This document shows positions 63,514 to 64,000 of a stretch of 64,000 bases of DNA, in pieces; position 1 is the first letter of the stretch; the number at the start of each line of letters is the position of its first letter. The notes below the pieces were generated by a model, which saw nothing but the letters and a program-made list of their open reading frames with translations, did not search any database and was not told where the DNA came from. The DNA comes from CAZBDV01 sp964490765 (GTDB lineage Bacteria > Cloacimonadota > Cloacimonadia > Cloacimonadales > JAJBBL01), in the NCBI GenBank assembly GCA_964490765.1, contig CAZBDV010000006.1:1-64000 (forward strand), given 5' to 3'. The translations under genes and the position numbers were made by a program.

Positions 63514-64000
63514 ATGGCAGAAAAAACCAGGGATACTGGCAGAAGCTCTACATATCCCGTTCTACCTTTAAGGAACCTGGTAATGACACCACATATCATT
63601 ACCCCATTGCTCGTAGGGAGAAAAGGTTCTATCGAAGCGGTAGAAAAATCCTATATGGAAGACAGAAAGATAGTCTGTGTTACTCAGAAAGAGGATTACG
63701 ATTCCGATCGAGAACCGAGGATCAATGATCTCTATCGGATGGGAACTCTCTGTACAATACTTCAGATCTTCCGTTTACCCGACAGCAACATCAGACTATT
63801 GGTCGAAGGGATTTCCAGGGTCAAGATCAGACGTTATTCCCGTAAACAATCCTACCTTTCAGCAACAGTGGAAATAGACGAAAAGAAGGTCGATCCCCCA
63901 TCTCCCGAGAACGAAGCTCTCTACCGAACATTCCGTAAGATATTTCTGGAATATCTCCGCCTGAACAAGAACATTCCTGAAGAGGCGATCATCTCGCTTA
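63514..64000 (+). CDS. lon: Lon protease, N-terminal part (runs off the window)
   Basis: The first 162 codons of a Lon protease, the ATP-dependent protease for damaged proteins. The LON N-terminal domain is clear: YPVLPLRNLVMTPHIITPLL, IEAVEKSYMEDRKIVCVTQK, then MGTLCTILQIFRLPD and VEGISRVKIRRY. The ATG at 63514 follows GGAGGA. The ATPase and protease domains lie beyond the window. Confidence 0.93.
   Translation, partial: MAEKTRDTGRSSTYPVLPLRNLVMTPHIITPLLVGRKGSIEAVEKSYMEDRKIVCVTQKEDYDSDREPRINDLYRMGTLCTILQIFRLPDSNIRLLVEGISRVKIRRYSRKQSYLSATVEIDEKKVDPPSPENEALYRTFRKIFLEYLRLNKNIPEEAIISL

Noticed and set aside
1..64000. Possible CRISPR array, insertion sequence, phage or integrated element.
   Set aside because: No regularly spaced repeats, transposase, integrase or phage-like genes were seen, and gene content and style are uniform across the window.

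Overview
The window is about 64 kb of bacterial chromosome, densely packed with genes. It most likely comes from the FCB superphylum, with Candidatus Cloacimonadota or a related uncultured lineage as the best guess. The main clues are several secreted proteins ending in a type IX-style (FlgD-like) C-terminal sorting domain with the NYPNPFNP motif, two PorV/PorQ-family outer-membrane proteins, a TonB receptor with an N-terminal carboxypeptidase-regulatory-like domain, and a full type IV pilus operon. No tRNA, rRNA, CRISPR array, insertion sequence or phage gene was seen.

Layout. 1-2.8 kb: the start of a GMP-synthase-like gene, an unknown protein with a degenerate receiver-like domain, and a divergent MFS transporter. 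2.9-5.7 kb: DNA polymerase I. 5.9-25.1 kb, all minus strand: a surface/export locus read as TonB-dependent receptor, ExbB, two ExbDs, TonB, a large sorted surface protein, a PorV-like protein, three tandem paralogous sorted proteins and a lipoprotein. 25.2-30.7 kb: housekeeping genes (LipM-type acyltransferase, purM, aminotransferase, glyS). 31.0-35.7 kb: an operon of MtnA-type isomerase, class II aldolase, MTA/SAH deaminase, PTS EIIA and a second PorV-like protein. 35.8-48.8 kb: the type IV pilus operon (pilin, pilT, two minor prepilins, pilM-N-O-P-Q, an Ig-repeat lipoprotein, pilB, pilC), with a sigma-54 promoter signature upstream of the pilin. 49.3-64 kb, all plus strand: a periplasmic PPIase, fba and gap, a glycogen cassette (debranching enzyme, glycosyltransferase, GH57 enzyme, phosphorylase), rph, two small membrane proteins, a radical SAM/SPASM protein and the start of lon.

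How the parts work together. The Ton motor (ExbB/ExbD/ExbD/TonB) would energise the adjacent receptor. The PorV-like protein sits directly before three proteins carrying the kind of signal that PorV shuttles handle in type IX secretion, so this looks like a dedicated surface-display locus (inference). The isomerase/aldolase/deaminase operon fits oxygen-independent disposal of 5'-methylthioadenosine or 5'-deoxyadenosine to DHAP and an aldehyde (inference). The glycogen genes form one overlapping unit for making and breaking alpha-glucan storage, next to glycolytic fba and gap. Many genes are followed by strong hairpins, several of which lack an obvious U-tract.
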